Of a stretch of 64,000 bases of DNA, positions 18,519-27,564 are shown in pieces (the stretch's first letter is position 1; each line of letters opens with the position of its first letter). Source of the stretch: Asticcacaulis sp. EMRT-3 (GTDB lineage: Bacteria; Pseudomonadota; Alphaproteobacteria; Caulobacterales; Caulobacteraceae). The position numbers and the translations under genes were made by a program. The notes beneath the pieces were generated by a model. The model did not search any database. It was given only the letters and a program-made list of their open reading frames with translations, and was not told the origin of the DNA. The stretch spans positions 1,199,001 through 1,263,000 of the forward strand of contig NZ_JASERT010000001.1 in NCBI RefSeq assembly GCF_030027245.1. Direction: 5' to 3'.

Positions 18519-19904
18519 GTGCGCCTGCCACACCCGAAACTCTGGATGAAAATGCTGCGTCGGCGCTTCCCGCGCTCCTTGCGCTGGCGCGTCCTGCTGA
18601 TGATCGTCATCCCGATCTTTCTGATGCAGATCGTTGTTTTGTGGGTCTTTTTTAGCTGGCACTACGAAACCGTCACCCAGCGCCTGTCGGAAGGGCTGGC
18701 CGGTGATGTTGCCTGGGCGGTCAATGCCTATGAGCAGGATCCGACCGCCGCCAATCTGGCCAAAATTACCGAACAGGCCCGTCCCATGCAATTATCGATC
18801 CAGTTGCAGCGTGACAAAACCTTGCCGCAAACCCATCGCGGTTCTTTGTTTGTGGCGCTCGACCGCACGATCGACAGCGCGCTCAATGATGCGCTGAATG
18901 ATAATTACTGGTTCGATACAACGCGGTATCCGGGCTATGTCGATATCCGGGTCAAGACCACGGGTGGCGTCTTGCGTTTCATCGTGGTCAAGGACCGCGC
19001 CTTCGCCTCCACCGGCTACATCTTCATGTTCTGGATCGTCGGCGCCACGGCCCTGCTGACGATGGTGGCCCTGGCCTTCGTGCGCAATCAGGTGCGCGCC
19101 ATCGAACGCCTGAGCTATGCGGCTGAGCGCTTCGGGCGCGGCGAGGACGATCCCGGCTTTAAGCCTTATGGCGCCAAGGAGGTGCGCGCCGCCGCCGAAG
19201 CCTTCCTGAAGATGAAGGCGCGCATCCAGCGTCAGATCGAGCAGCGCACCACGCTCCTGGCCTCGGTCAGCCATGATTTGCGCACCCCGCTCACCCGCCT
19301 TAAGCTCGAACTGGCGATGGGCGAACCGGGCGCCGCCACCGAACGGATGAAGTCCGATGTGTCGGAAATGGCCTATATGATCGACGAATATCTGGCCTTC
19401 GCGCGCGGCGAAATGGCCGAAAACACCGACAGCGTCTCGGTTCGCGCCCTGATGGACACGGTCACCGATTCGGTCTTGCGCGCCGGGCACCGCCTGCAAA
19501 CCGAACCGCTGGAAAAAGACCTGCGCATCACCATCCGCGAACTGGCCGTGCAGCGCGCCATCGTCAATCTGGTGATGAACGGCTTCCATTACGGCAAGCA
19601 TGTCAGCTTAAGCGGCGAAATCACCCACAATGACAACCGCCAGCAATTGCGCCTCTATATCGATGATGACGGCCCCGGCATCGCCCCCGAACGGCGCGAG
19701 GAAGCGTTCAAGCCCTTTTCGCGCCTCGATGAATCGCGCAATCAGAATATCAAGGGTGTGGGTCTGGGGCTGGCCATCGCCCGCGACATTATTCGCGGTC
19801 ACGGTGGCGAACTGACGCTCGATCAGAGCCCGCAGGGCGGCTTGCGCGCCACCATCACCCTGCCGGCGGAACCCGTTCAGCCCAGTTCTTTTGAACGCGC
19901 GTGA
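18519..19904 (+). CDS. EnvZ-like sensor histidine kinase
   Basis: The layout is that of EnvZ: transmembrane helix 1 near residues 23-45, a periplasmic loop of about 120 residues, transmembrane helix 2 near 168-189, a HAMP linker, and a HisKA domain with phospho-acceptor H252 in SVSHDLRTPLTR. The HATPase domain has NLVMNG (N-box), DDDGPGI (G1) and GVGLGLAI (G2). The GTG at 18519 gives 461 residues; ATG 18546 is a possible alternative start. The 3' end overlaps the convergent proC gene by 28 bp, so the two transcripts are antisense there. Confidence 0.92.
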   Translation: MRLPHPKLWMKMLRRRFPRSLRWRVLLMIVIPIFLMQIVVLWVFFSWHYETVTQRLSEGLAGDVAWAVNAYEQDPTAANLAKITEQARPMQLSIQLQRDKTLPQTHRGSLFVALDRTIDSALNDALNDNYWFDTTRYPGYVDIRVKTTGGVLRFIVVKDRAFASTGYIFMFWIVGATALLTMVALAFVRNQVRAIERLSYAAERFGRGEDDPGFKPYGAKEVRAAAEAFLKMKARIQRQIEQRTTLLASVSHDLRTPLTRLKLELAMGEPGAATERMKSDVSEMAYMIDEYLAFARGEMAENTDSVSVRALMDTVTDSVLRAGHRLQTEPLEKDLRITIRELAVQRAIVNLVMNGFHYGKHVSLSGEITHNDNRQQLRLYIDDDGPGIAPERREEAFKPFSRLDESRNQNIKGVGLGLAIARDIIRGHGGELTLDQSPQGGLRATITLPAEPVQPSSFERA

Positions 19905-20680
19905 GCGGCTTCCACCGCCGCCAGAATCAGTTCGTCAAGCCCGGCACCTTCGCGGCGCAGCACCTTCAGCGCCGCTTCGGTGGTGCCGCCCGGCGACGCT
20001 ACCCTGGCCAGCAGAATCTCCGGCTCCTCGCCGGTCTGATCGAGCAGACGCGCCGCTGAAATCAGCGTGCCGCGCGCCAGATCGCGGGCATGGCTTGAGG
20101 AAAGTCCCATCGCCTTACCCGCCTTTTCGAGCGCGCTGACAAAGGCATAGACATAGGCCGGGCCAGAGCCGGAGACGGCTGTGGCCGAATTCATCTGGCT
20201 TTCGTCATTCAGTTCGACCGTCTGGGCCATCGGCGCAAACAGGCCGCGCGCCGCAGCCATGCCTTGTTCCGTATCGGAAAACAGGCTGGCCACGCCCTTG
20301 CCGGTGGCCACGCCGGTCGTGGGCATGACGCGCGCCACGGCATGACCGGCAAAGGCGGTTTTAAGCTGCGCCGTGGTGACGCCCGCCATGACCGACACAT
20401 AGACCGCGCCCGGATCGATATTGCCGTTGAGGATTTGCGCCACGGCGTGCCAGCCCTGCGGCTTAACCGCCAGAATGACAGTGCGCGCCGCGCTCCATTC
20501 CTCAGGCAGCGGATTGAGCCGCGCCCCATCGGCGGCCCATGCCTTCGCCTCATCGCCCGGCATCAGGTCGAGGATCATCACCTCGTCCGGCGTGGCATGG
20601 CCACTGACGCGGAAGCCTTTGAGGATGGACGAACCGAGCGCGCCCGCGCCGATCAGCAGGATGGGTTTGGGTAAAGACAT
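19877..20680 (-). CDS. proC: Pyrroline-5-carboxylate reductase
   Basis: This enzyme catalyses the last step of proline synthesis, the NAD(P)H-dependent reduction of pyrroline-5-carboxylate. The Rossmann start LLIGAGALGSSILKGF lies near residues 8-23. The C-terminal signature MNSATAVSGSGPAYVYAF and VASPGGTTEAALKVL is typical of ProC, and 267 residues is the usual length. Its end overlaps the 3' end of the opposite-strand histidine kinase. Confidence 0.95.
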   Translation of the reverse strand: MSLPKPILLIGAGALGSSILKGFRVSGHATPDEVMILDLMPGDEAKAWAADGARLNPLPEEWSAARTVILAVKPQGWHAVAQILNGNIDPGAVYVSVMAGVTTAQLKTAFAGHAVARVMPTTGVATGKGVASLFSDTEQGMAAARGLFAPMAQTVELNDESQMNSATAVSGSGPAYVYAFVSALEKAGKAMGLSSSHARDLARGTLISAARLLDQTGEEPEILLARVASPGGTTEAALKVLRREGAGLDELILAAVEAAHARSKELG

Positions 20681-20782
20681 AGGCCCTCGCTTGCAAAAAC
20701 ATGACGCGCATCTTTGTGCCGCCGACTATGCGCCAAACGCGCAGGCGCACGCAATCAAAATTGGCCGGAGCAGATTGCTGTT

Positions 20783-21340
20783 TTACGCCTCGCCCTGCGT
20801 CTCGAACAGGCAGGCCGCGAAGGCCGCCTCGGCTGATCCCGATCCCTTGAACCAGAAGTCGAAAGCCGGATAGAAACGATCCACCGCCTCGGCCGCACTG
20901 TTGATCATATGGGCGCTGGCCGCCACCGAGCCGCGTTCAAGCGGATCGACGGCCAGTGTGTGGCGAAACACCACATCATACAGCCTGCCCTTGTCATCGC
21001 TGTCGCGGAAGGCTTCGAAATGGCCGAACCAGACGTGCTGATTGACCAGACACAGCAATTCATAAAGCCCCGCCAGACGGTCTTCGCCCAGACGCTGACC
21101 GGTGCCGCCCTCAACATCGAGCGAGCAGCACAGTTGCAGGCATTCGCCTTCGGGACGCCATGAAAACCACATTTCATAAGTGCGCCAGTCGCCGCCCAGC
21201 GCGAAGCCGAGATCACCCTCCGGCGTGCGCTCGAAGGTCAGCCCTTCCTCGGTCAGGATCGATTCCACCATATCGAGCGGGTCGAAGGCGGCTTCGCTGT
21301 CATAGGCCTGAGGCGTGTTCATGCGGTCATCAAAGCTCAT
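20783..21340 (-). CDS. YbjN domain-containing protein
   Basis: This 185-residue protein carries the YbjN-type pattern: DMVESILTEEGLTFERTPEGDL at the start, a central beta-sheet, and a segment ending in FRHTLAVDP followed by helices (HMINSAAEAVDRFYPAFDFW). YbjN proteins are soluble and related in fold to secretion chaperones; the exact role is unknown. It lies between ubiK and proC on the minus strand. An alternative start is the ATG at 21322 (MNTPQA). Confidence 0.85.
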   Translation of the reverse strand: MSFDDRMNTPQAYDSEAAFDPLDMVESILTEEGLTFERTPEGDLGFALGGDWRTYEMWFSWRPEGECLQLCCSLDVEGGTGQRLGEDRLAGLYELLCLVNQHVWFGHFEAFRDSDDKGRLYDVVFRHTLAVDPLERGSVAASAHMINSAAEAVDRFYPAFDFWFKGSGSAEAAFAACLFETQGEA

Positions 21341-21351
21341 AAAAAATAAAA

Positions 21352-21648
21352 TCAGTCCTGCGGCAGATCGGTGGCCGGTTTGGCGCCCCGGCCACGCGGC
21401 TTGGCAGCTTCCGGCTTTACCACACCGGTCGCCACCGCTTTCAGGGCCGCCACCTCAGCGCGCAACTCAGCCAGTTCGGTGCGCATGGCCTCGAAATCCT
21501 CGCGGCGCACCAGATCCATCTCGGCCACGAACTTGTCGGCCTGAGCGCGCATCGCCGATTTGGCCTCCTCGCCCGCCGCCTGAGCCAGACTCATGGCATT
21601 GGCGGTCATCTTGGCGAATTCGTCGAAAAACGGATTTTGGCTTTGCAT
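21352..21648 (-). CDS. ubiK: UbiK family accessory factor (BMFP)
   Basis: This 98-residue protein starts MQSQNPFFDEFAKMTANAMSLA and has a C-terminal coiled coil (LVRREDFEAMRTELAELRAEVAALKA), the two hallmarks of the UbiK/BMFP family. UbiK is an accessory factor that works with UbiJ in ubiquinone synthesis in E. coli. The last 20 residues are basic and proline-rich and probably disordered. It lies 12 bases upstream of the YbjN gene and divergent from lgt, a common alphaproteobacterial neighbourhood. Confidence 0.85.
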   Translation of the reverse strand: MQSQNPFFDEFAKMTANAMSLAQAAGEEAKSAMRAQADKFVAEMDLVRREDFEAMRTELAELRAEVAALKAVATGVVKPEAAKPRGRGAKPATDLPQD

Positions 21649-21877
21649 GGCTTACAGGCTCCGGGAACGGCAGGTGAAGAAACGGCACATAAAAATGTCT
21701 TATAGCTCCATCATATAGGTGCGGACGCCGCGCTTCAATCATTCAGGCCGCAAACTTGCGCTTCCCGACGACATGCCCGACTTTTTCATGATTCTGAACG
21801 CTTCGCCTCTGTTTTGTGGCGACTTGCCCGAACGAACTTGTTAAACACCGCTCAGCCTAACCTATACAGGAACGACC

Positions 21878-22786
21878 ATGCTGTTATCGCTGATGACCTT
21901 GCGGCTGCCGGACATCAATCCGGTGCTCGTCCATCTCGGCCCTGTTCAGATTCACTGGTACGCCATCGCCTATATAGCCGGCATTGTCTGCGGCTGGCTC
22001 TATGTCAGCCGCCTGTTGCGCCGCGACGAGCTGTGGACGCCGCGCACGCCGCCCATCAGCACCGAACAGCTTGACGACCTGATCATCTGGATCATGCTCG
22101 GTATTATTCTGGGCGGGCGTATTGGCTACATCATCGCCTATGACACCTCGATCATCTGGCAGCATCCGTTACAGATATTCCAGATCTGGCAGGGCGGCAT
22201 GTCGTTCCACGGCGGCTTCATCGGCGTCGGCACGGCCGCCATATTATATGCGCGCGCCAAGAAACTCGACCTGGCGCGCATCCTCAATCTTGGCGACGCC
22301 CTGGCCTGCGCTGCGCCCATAGGCCTGTTTTTCGGGCGGCTGGCCAATTTCGTCAATGGCGAGCTGTGGGGACGCCCCACCACCCTGCCGTGGGGCATGG
22401 ACTTCTGTAATCGCTATATCAAACTGCAATATGGCGGTGTCTGTCCGGCTGATTTCGATCCGCTGACCGGCGGCTACCATGTCATTCTGCGTCACCCCAG
22501 CCAGCTTTACGAAGCGCTCGGCGAAGGCGTCATCCTGTTTACCCTCATGTGGCTGCTGATCCACCGCTTCGGCAAGCTGAAGGCCCCCGGCTTCGTGATG
22601 GGCACCTTCATCGCCGGTTACGGCCTGATCCGCATTCTGCTCGAAAATGTACGCAATCCAGATGCCCAGATGCCGGACTTTCTGCGCCACTGGATCACGA
22701 TGGGCATGATCCTGTCGATCCCGATGGTGCTGGCGGGGGGCTTCCTGATCTGGAATGCACGCAGGATCGCAGCGAAAGCGGCCTGA
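21878..22786 (+). CDS. lgt: Prolipoprotein diacylglyceryl transferase
   Basis: Lgt transfers diacylglycerol from phosphatidylglycerol to the lipobox cysteine of prolipoproteins in the inner membrane. The 302-residue sequence has about seven transmembrane helices and the Lgt signature GRLANFVNGELWGRPT near 150-165, together with the upstream GGMSFHGGF stretch. It therefore acts before LolCDE, also encoded in this window. Its TGA overlaps the ATG of the downstream methyltransferase by one base. Confidence 0.96.
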   Translation: MLLSLMTLRLPDINPVLVHLGPVQIHWYAIAYIAGIVCGWLYVSRLLRRDELWTPRTPPISTEQLDDLIIWIMLGIILGGRIGYIIAYDTSIIWQHPLQIFQIWQGGMSFHGGFIGVGTAAILYARAKKLDLARILNLGDALACAAPIGLFFGRLANFVNGELWGRPTTLPWGMDFCNRYIKLQYGGVCPADFDPLTGGYHVILRHPSQLYEALGEGVILFTLMWLLIHRFGKLKAPGFVMGTFIAGYGLIRILLENVRNPDAQMPDFLRHWITMGMILSIPMVLAGGFLIWNARRIAAKAA

Positions 22787-23853
22787 TGTCACTGCGACAA
22801 AAACTGATCGAGCAGATCACGCTGGAAGGCCCGCTATCCGTGGCCGACTATATGACGCAGTGCCTGCTCGATCCGCACCACGGCTATTATACCCGGCACG
22901 TCAGTCTGGGTGCCGATGGCGATTTCCTGACCGCGCCACTGGTATCGCAGATGTTCGGCGAGATGATCGGCGTCTGGCTGGCCGAAACCTGGCGCGAAAT
23001 GGGTGCGCCGCCTGCCTTCCGGCTGGTGGAGATCGGCGGCGGCGACGGCACCTTGATGCGCGATATTCTGCGCGTGGCAGCGCGCGTGCCGGGCCTGCGT
23101 CAGGCCGCGCAGGCCGTGATGATCGAGCCTTCGCAGGCTTTGCGCGCGCTTCAGGCCGCCGTCGATCCCGGCATAAGCTTTGCCGACGCCCTGCACGCCA
23201 TCGCCACCGACCTGCCGGTGATCCTGATCGCCAATGAGGTGCTTGATTGCCTGCCCGCCCGCCAGTTCGTGCAGACCGAAAAAGGCTGGTTCGAGCGCCG
23301 CATCGGCCTGATCGATGGCCAACTCGGTTTCGGTCTGGTCGAGATCGGGCCCGATTTCACACCGCCCGAAGATAGCCAGCAGGGCGACATCATTGAAATA
23401 TCTCTGGCCCAGATGCGGTTTGGCGAACAGATCGGCGGGTTGCTGCGTAAAGCCACGGGCGCGGCCCTGCTGATCGATTATGGCCGTGATACGCCGGGCG
23501 CGGGCGATACACTGCAAGCCCTGCACCGCCACCAAAAGACCGATCCTCTGGCCGAACCGGGCCGCCACGACCTGACCATGTGGGCCGATTTCCCCGCCGT
23601 AGCCGCCGCCGCACAGGCTGCCGGAGCCAGAGTGGCCCTCACCACCCAGGGCGAATACCTGCACCGTCTCGGCATTGCCACGCGCCTCGACGCTCTGGGC
23701 CGCCTCCATCCCGTGCACGCGCCGGCTCTGCAACGCCAGTATGAGCGCCTGACCGCTGATGACCAGATGGGCAGGCTGTTCAAGGTGCTGGGCGTCGCTT
23801 TTCCCACGACAATTCGCCTCATTGGGGTTGAAGCCGGGGAGTCGCCTCTGTAG
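22786..23853 (+). CDS. SAM-dependent methyltransferase, MidA/NDUFAF7 family
   Basis: The 355-residue protein begins with the family stretch SVADYMTQCLLDPHHGYY and has the SAM-binding motif LVEIGGGDGTLMRDILR, then NEVLDCLPARQF and DYG. Mitochondrial homologues (NDUFAF7) methylate an arginine of complex I subunit NDUFS2, so a role in complex I assembly is possible but not shown for bacteria. The start at 22786 overlaps lgt by one base; a much longer in-frame ORF upstream is only the shadow of lgt. lgt, this gene and pgeF form a conserved alphaproteobacterial run. Confidence 0.9.
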   Translation: MSLRQKLIEQITLEGPLSVADYMTQCLLDPHHGYYTRHVSLGADGDFLTAPLVSQMFGEMIGVWLAETWREMGAPPAFRLVEIGGGDGTLMRDILRVAARVPGLRQAAQAVMIEPSQALRALQAAVDPGISFADALHAIATDLPVILIANEVLDCLPARQFVQTEKGWFERRIGLIDGQLGFGLVEIGPDFTPPEDSQQGDIIEISLAQMRFGEQIGGLLRKATGAALLIDYGRDTPGAGDTLQALHRHQKTDPLAEPGRHDLTMWADFPAVAAAAQAAGARVALTTQGEYLHRLGIATRLDALGRLHPVHAPALQRQYERLTADDQMGRLFKVLGVAFPTTIRLIGVEAGESPL

Positions 23854-23936
23854 GCTTAGGGCCGACTCTGCTCATTTTTCTGCCAGCCTCCCCCGCCCTC
23901 CGAATTCCGGAGCGGCATGATTTTCAGGTTTAACCT

Positions 23937-24716
23937 ATGTCGTATTTGCCACCGCGTATCGTGCACCCGCAACTTGACCTGCCCAATGTCCTGCATGGCT
24001 TCTTCACCCGCATCGGCGGTGTTTCCGAAGGGCTTTACGGCAGCCTCAACACAGGCGCAGGCTCGCAGGATGATGCCGGTGCCGTGCTTGAAAACCGCCG
24101 CCGCGTCGCCGCCGCCTTCGACCGGCCCGAAGACTATCTGATCACGCTCAATCAGGTGCATTCAACCACCGCCTTCAAGGTGGACGGCCCGTGGCCCGAA
24201 GAGCGCCCGCAAGGCGACGCCCTGGTCACCAGCCGCGCCGGTGTGGTGCTGTCGGCCCTGTCAGCCGATTGCGCGCCGATCCTGTTCGCCGATCCGCAGG
24301 CGCGCGTTATCGGTTCGTGCCATGCCGGCTGGAAGGGCGCTTTGGGCGGTGTCATCGAATCGACGCTCAAGGCGATGGCACAGCAGGGTGCCAAGATCGA
24401 ACGCATCCGCGCCGTGGTCGGGCCGTGCATCCAGCAGCCCTCCTATGAGGTCGGGGCCGAATACGAGGCCGAGTTTCTGAAGGAAGACAAGGACTCAAAG
24501 CCCTTTTTCATGGCCGCCGACGATATGGACAAGCGCCTGTTCGACCTGCCCGGCTATTGCCTGATGCGGCTGAAACGCGCCGGGGCGGCGGTGGCGGTAT
24601 CGACCGGCCACGACACCTGCGCGCAATCTGATCTGTTCTTTTCCAACCGCCGCGCCGTCAAGACCGGCGAGGCCGATTATGGCCGCCTGATCTCCTGCAT
24701 CATGATCCGCGTATAG
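23937..24716 (+). CDS. pgeF: Peptidoglycan editing factor PgeF (YfiH family)
   Basis: The 259-residue protein shows the YfiH pattern: HGFFTRIGGVSEGLYGSLN, the zinc-ligand regions LNQVHSTT, SADCAPILFAD and GSCHAGWKGALGGV, and the final DTCAQSDLFFSNRRA. In E. coli PgeF prevents misincorporation at the second position of peptidoglycan stems; homologues were earlier called polyphenol oxidases or laccases. It follows the methyltransferase gene after 83 bp and probably belongs to the lgt operon. Confidence 0.93.
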   Translation: MSYLPPRIVHPQLDLPNVLHGFFTRIGGVSEGLYGSLNTGAGSQDDAGAVLENRRRVAAAFDRPEDYLITLNQVHSTTAFKVDGPWPEERPQGDALVTSRAGVVLSALSADCAPILFADPQARVIGSCHAGWKGALGGVIESTLKAMAQQGAKIERIRAVVGPCIQQPSYEVGAEYEAEFLKEDKDSKPFFMAADDMDKRLFDLPGYCLMRLKRAGAAVAVSTGHDTCAQSDLFFSNRRAVKTGEADYGRLISCIMIRV

Positions 24717-24875
24717 TTTTTAACACTTTATGACACTTTAACCTTGAACGGCGCGCCTACCCTGCTAAAAGCCGCCTCATAGCAGCCAGGACGCCGTAAA
24801 AGTCACGCACTCATGCGCGACGGGCGTCGGGCCTGAGACAAAACCATGCCCCAAAGCCATCAGGGACACGTCACG

Positions 24876-25811
24876 ATGAAGTTGCTTTCCGCCAATTCCA
24901 ACCGGACTCTGTCCCAGGCCATTGGCGACTATCTCGACATCCCCCTGACCAAGGCGCGCGTGCAGCGTTTTGCCGACAACGAAATCTTCGTCACCATCGA
25001 CGAAAACGTGCGCGGCGAGGATGTGTTTGTCATCCAGTCCACCAGCTTCCCGGCCAATGACAATCTGATGGAACTGCTGATCTGCATCGACGCCCTGACG
25101 CGGGCCTCGGCCAAGCGCATCACGGCGGTCATCCCCTATTTCGGCTATGCTCGACAGGATCGCAAGACCGGCGGACGCACGCCGATCTCGGCCAAGCTGG
25201 TGGCCAATCTGATCACCCGCGCCGGTGCCCACCGCGTTTTGACAATGGATCTGCACGCTGGCCAGATTCAGGGTTTTTTCGACATACCGACCGATAATCT
25301 GATCGCTATCCCCTTCATGGCCAAGGATATTCTGGCCAATTACAAGGATGCCGGTCAGTTGATGATCGTGTCGCCCGATGTCGGCGGTGTGGTGCGCGCC
25401 CGTTCGCTGGCCGACCGCTTAGGCGCCGATCTCGCCATCGTTGACAAGCGCCGTCCGCGCGCCGGTGAATCCGAGGTGATGAACATCATCGGCGATGTGT
25501 CGGGCCGCAACTGCATCCTGTTCGACGATATTGTCGATTCCGGCGGCACCCTGTGCAATGCCGCCAAGGCGCTGATCGATCGCGGCGCGTCGTCGGTTTC
25601 GGCCTATATCAGCCACGGCGTCCTGTCGGGCGAGGCGCTCAACCGCGTCGATACATCGGTGCTCAAGGAACTGGTCATCACCGATTCGATCGAAGCGCCG
25701 CCCGCCATCCGTGACCATCCCAAGGTGCGCATCGTCGGCGTGGCCCCGCTGATCGGCGAAGCGATCCGCCGCATCGCCAATGAAGAATCGGTGTCGAAAC
25801 TGTTCGACTGA
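24876..25811 (+). CDS. prs: Ribose-phosphate pyrophosphokinase
   Basis: This enzyme makes PRPP from ribose 5-phosphate and ATP for nucleotide, histidine and tryptophan synthesis. It has the PRPP-synthase signature [14 protein letters not shown], the flexible-loop region [11 protein letters not shown] and the PRPP-binding [14 protein letters not shown]. The chosen ATG 24876 gives 311 residues, the usual length, and has AGGGA nine bases upstream; an earlier ATG at 24846 would add ten residues. It follows pgeF after a 159-bp gap. Confidence 0.96.
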   Translation: MKLLSANSNRTLSQAIGDYLDIPLTKARVQRFADNEIFVTIDENVRGEDVFVIQSTSFPANDNLMELLICIDALTRASAKRITAVIPYFGYARQDRKTGGRTPISAKLVANLITRAGAHRVLTMDLHAGQIQGFFDIPTDNLIAIPFMAKDILANYKDAGQLMIVSPDVGGVVRARSLADRLGADLAIVDKRRPRAGESEVMNIIGDVSGRNCILFDDIVDSGGTLCNAAKALIDRGASSVSAYISHGVLSGEALNRVDTSVLKELVITDSIEAPPAIRDHPKVRIVGVAPLIGEAIRRIANEESVSKLFD

Positions 25812-25981
25812 CAGAAGCGCCGCCTGCGCGGTTCCCGCCCCCCGCCTGATCAAAATTTTTTGATACAGACACGCCGTGAACATGCGTCAGCCGTGACACG
25901 GGCCAGATCGGTGGAAAAGTCTTGCGCTCCCGCCGTTCCACATCGCTTCCTTATGGCCTTTGACCTCTCAGTCGCTTGAAA

Positions 25982-25997
25982 TGCCATAATTATGGCA
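25982..25997. promoter_or_regulatory. 16-bp perfect palindrome, candidate operator
   Basis: TGCCATAATTATGGCA is a perfect 16-bp palindrome in the 318-bp noncoding stretch between prs and the lipoprotein gene, about 135 bp before the latter's start. The surrounding 26000-26075 is unusually A/T-rich for this genome (GTTCAATATATATAAATCC). The symmetry suggests a dimeric regulator site, but no known consensus was matched. The rest of the gap (25812-26129) holds no gene. Confidence 0.4.
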
Positions 25998-26129
25998 CTT
26001 TTCCTGTTGAACTGTCATCTTATCCATATAAGCCTGTCGGCTATATGTGTCTCCGTTCAATATATATAAATCCGGTACCGCGCGGGCTGAGGACGGGCGC
26101 GGGCCTCCACACACAGAGGGTTGTTTCGT

Positions 26130-27401
26130 ATGATTTTGGCAGTTAGCAGGCGCTTCGCCGCAAGGGGCCTGGGCATCAGCCTGCCCACCCTTTTCCTGGC
26201 GGCAAGCCTGACCATGACCCTGGCCGGCTGCGCCACGGATGCGCCGCCACCGCCACCACCGCCACCGCCGCCGCCCGCTCCGGCCGGGCCGCCCGTAGCC
26301 CTGACCCCGGAAGTGTCCGACCTGGCCTCGGTCTATGTCGATTATATCCAGCAGGCGCGCAATCTTTCGGCCAATTTCGTCGATGCCGCCAGTGTCCAGA
26401 GCGAATTGCAGACCGGTGCCTCCATCACACCCGAACAACTGGCGCAAGGGGCCGTGGCCTATGGTGCCATCGTCGCCATGCAGGAGCCGAGTTTCCGTTC
26501 GTCTTTGCGCGGCTATGCCTCGAATGACGCGGCGCGCGCCGACCTGCTGGCCCGCATCATGGCCGATCCGTCCTACGCCACCACCCTGCCCGGTGCCGAT
26601 GCCGCCGCACGCCGCGTCATTCTGGCGCTCAGTTCGGACGGTCAGTCCGTTTACAAGGCCGGCACCGCCGTCAAGCAAGCCGCCTACGACATCCAGCACC
26701 AGAACTGGTCGAAGGATTTCGTGGCGGATCGTCCTGGCCGTCTGGCCCTCGCCAAGCAGAATTCAGTCACGCTGAAAAGCGTGCAGTCGAATGAAAGTGC
26801 CCAGCTTCTGGTGGCAGCCCTGACCGGGCAGGGACTGGTTTCGCGCGCCACCACAGGTCAGTCAACCGGCGACCAGCAGGTGCAGGCCGCCGCCACCAGC
26901 AGCGATGCGGTTCCCGCCGCAGCCGAAACCGCTGGCACAGCGGCCCCGCTGCAAGCCGGGCAAACAACCAGCGTGTTTGATCGCCCCGACCTGTTCAACC
27001 AGCCCTATACCCATACCGTGGCCCATGCCCTGGCCATCGCCGCCATCGCCATACTCGGTGAAGGCGGGACCGAACACGCGCCGCAAATGACGGCTCTGCT
27101 CGATGATGGCGACAGCTCGAAATGCTTCGATATGTCAAAGCTCAACCTCTATCAGTGTCTGGCCGTGGCCAAGCCCAATTACGAGGACGTTTTCTGCCTC
27201 GGCCAGCATGTACTGATGGATGAGGGCCAGTGTCTGGGCAAGATGTCGAGCAATGCCCTGAGTTTCGAGCCCAAGGTCAATATCGGCTACAATGCCGACG
27301 GCAGCAATGCCTATGCCCATGCCGAGCCCTATCTGAAGACGCTTCCGGCTAAGAAAAAGACGGCACCTCACAAGAAGAGCGCGGTGAAAAAGCGCAAGTA
27401 A
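26130..27401 (+). CDS. Predicted lipoprotein with proline run, function unknown
   Basis: The 423-residue protein has a lipoprotein signal ending in lipobox LAGC (Cys34), directly followed by an 11-proline run (42-52 approx.), then a helix-rich central region. Near the C-terminus lies a four-cysteine segment (SSKCFDMSKLNLYQCLAVA, then VFCLG and EGQCLG), and the tail is very basic (AKKKTAPHKKSAVKKRK). I do not recognise the family. The lipid anchor with a rigid proline spacer suggests a protein held in the outer or inner membrane that reaches across the periplasm, and the basic tail could touch the cell wall or LPS; this is inference. ATG 26130 has AGAGGG nine bases upstream. Confidence 0.8.
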   Translation: MILAVSRRFAARGLGISLPTLFLAASLTMTLAGCATDAPPPPPPPPPPPAPAGPPVALTPEVSDLASVYVDYIQQARNLSANFVDAASVQSELQTGASITPEQLAQGAVAYGAIVAMQEPSFRSSLRGYASNDAARADLLARIMADPSYATTLPGADAAARRVILALSSDGQSVYKAGTAVKQAAYDIQHQNWSKDFVADRPGRLALAKQNSVTLKSVQSNESAQLLVAALTGQGLVSRATTGQSTGDQQVQAAATSSDAVPAAAETAGTAAPLQAGQTTSVFDRPDLFNQPYTHTVAHALAIAAIAILGEGGTEHAPQMTALLDDGDSSKCFDMSKLNLYQCLAVAKPNYEDVFCLGQHVLMDEGQCLGKMSSNALSFEPKVNIGYNADGSNAYAHAEPYLKTLPAKKKTAPHKKSAVKKRK

Positions 27402-27440
27402 GACGAAGACGGGCAAAAACGGCTATTTTTTCCATGAAAA

Positions 27441-27537
27441 GGGACGCAATTTCTCATCTCAGGGCGGTTGCGTCCCGCCGCATAGTCGTGTATCACCCGC
27501 CCTCTTAAAGGTTTCACGCCGCGCTGTCAGTGCGGCG
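27441..27537 (+). other. Two hairpins in the leader of rplY
   Basis: In the 163-bp gap before rplY, GGGACGCAA (27441-27449) pairs with TTGCGTCCC (27468-27476). CGCCGC (27517-27522) pairs with GCGGCG (27532-27537), followed by AATTTTTG. The second resembles a weak terminator 23 bases before the rplY start. They may end the lipoprotein transcript or form a structured rplY leader. Confidence 0.45.
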
Positions 27538-27564
27538 AATTTTTGTTATTCGAGGAAGAGGCTC

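Noticed and set aside
22549..22785. 79-codon in-frame extension of the MidA-type methyltransferase
   Set aside because: It overlaps lgt in another frame and lacks homology; the ATG at 22786 overlapping the lgt stop is the natural start.
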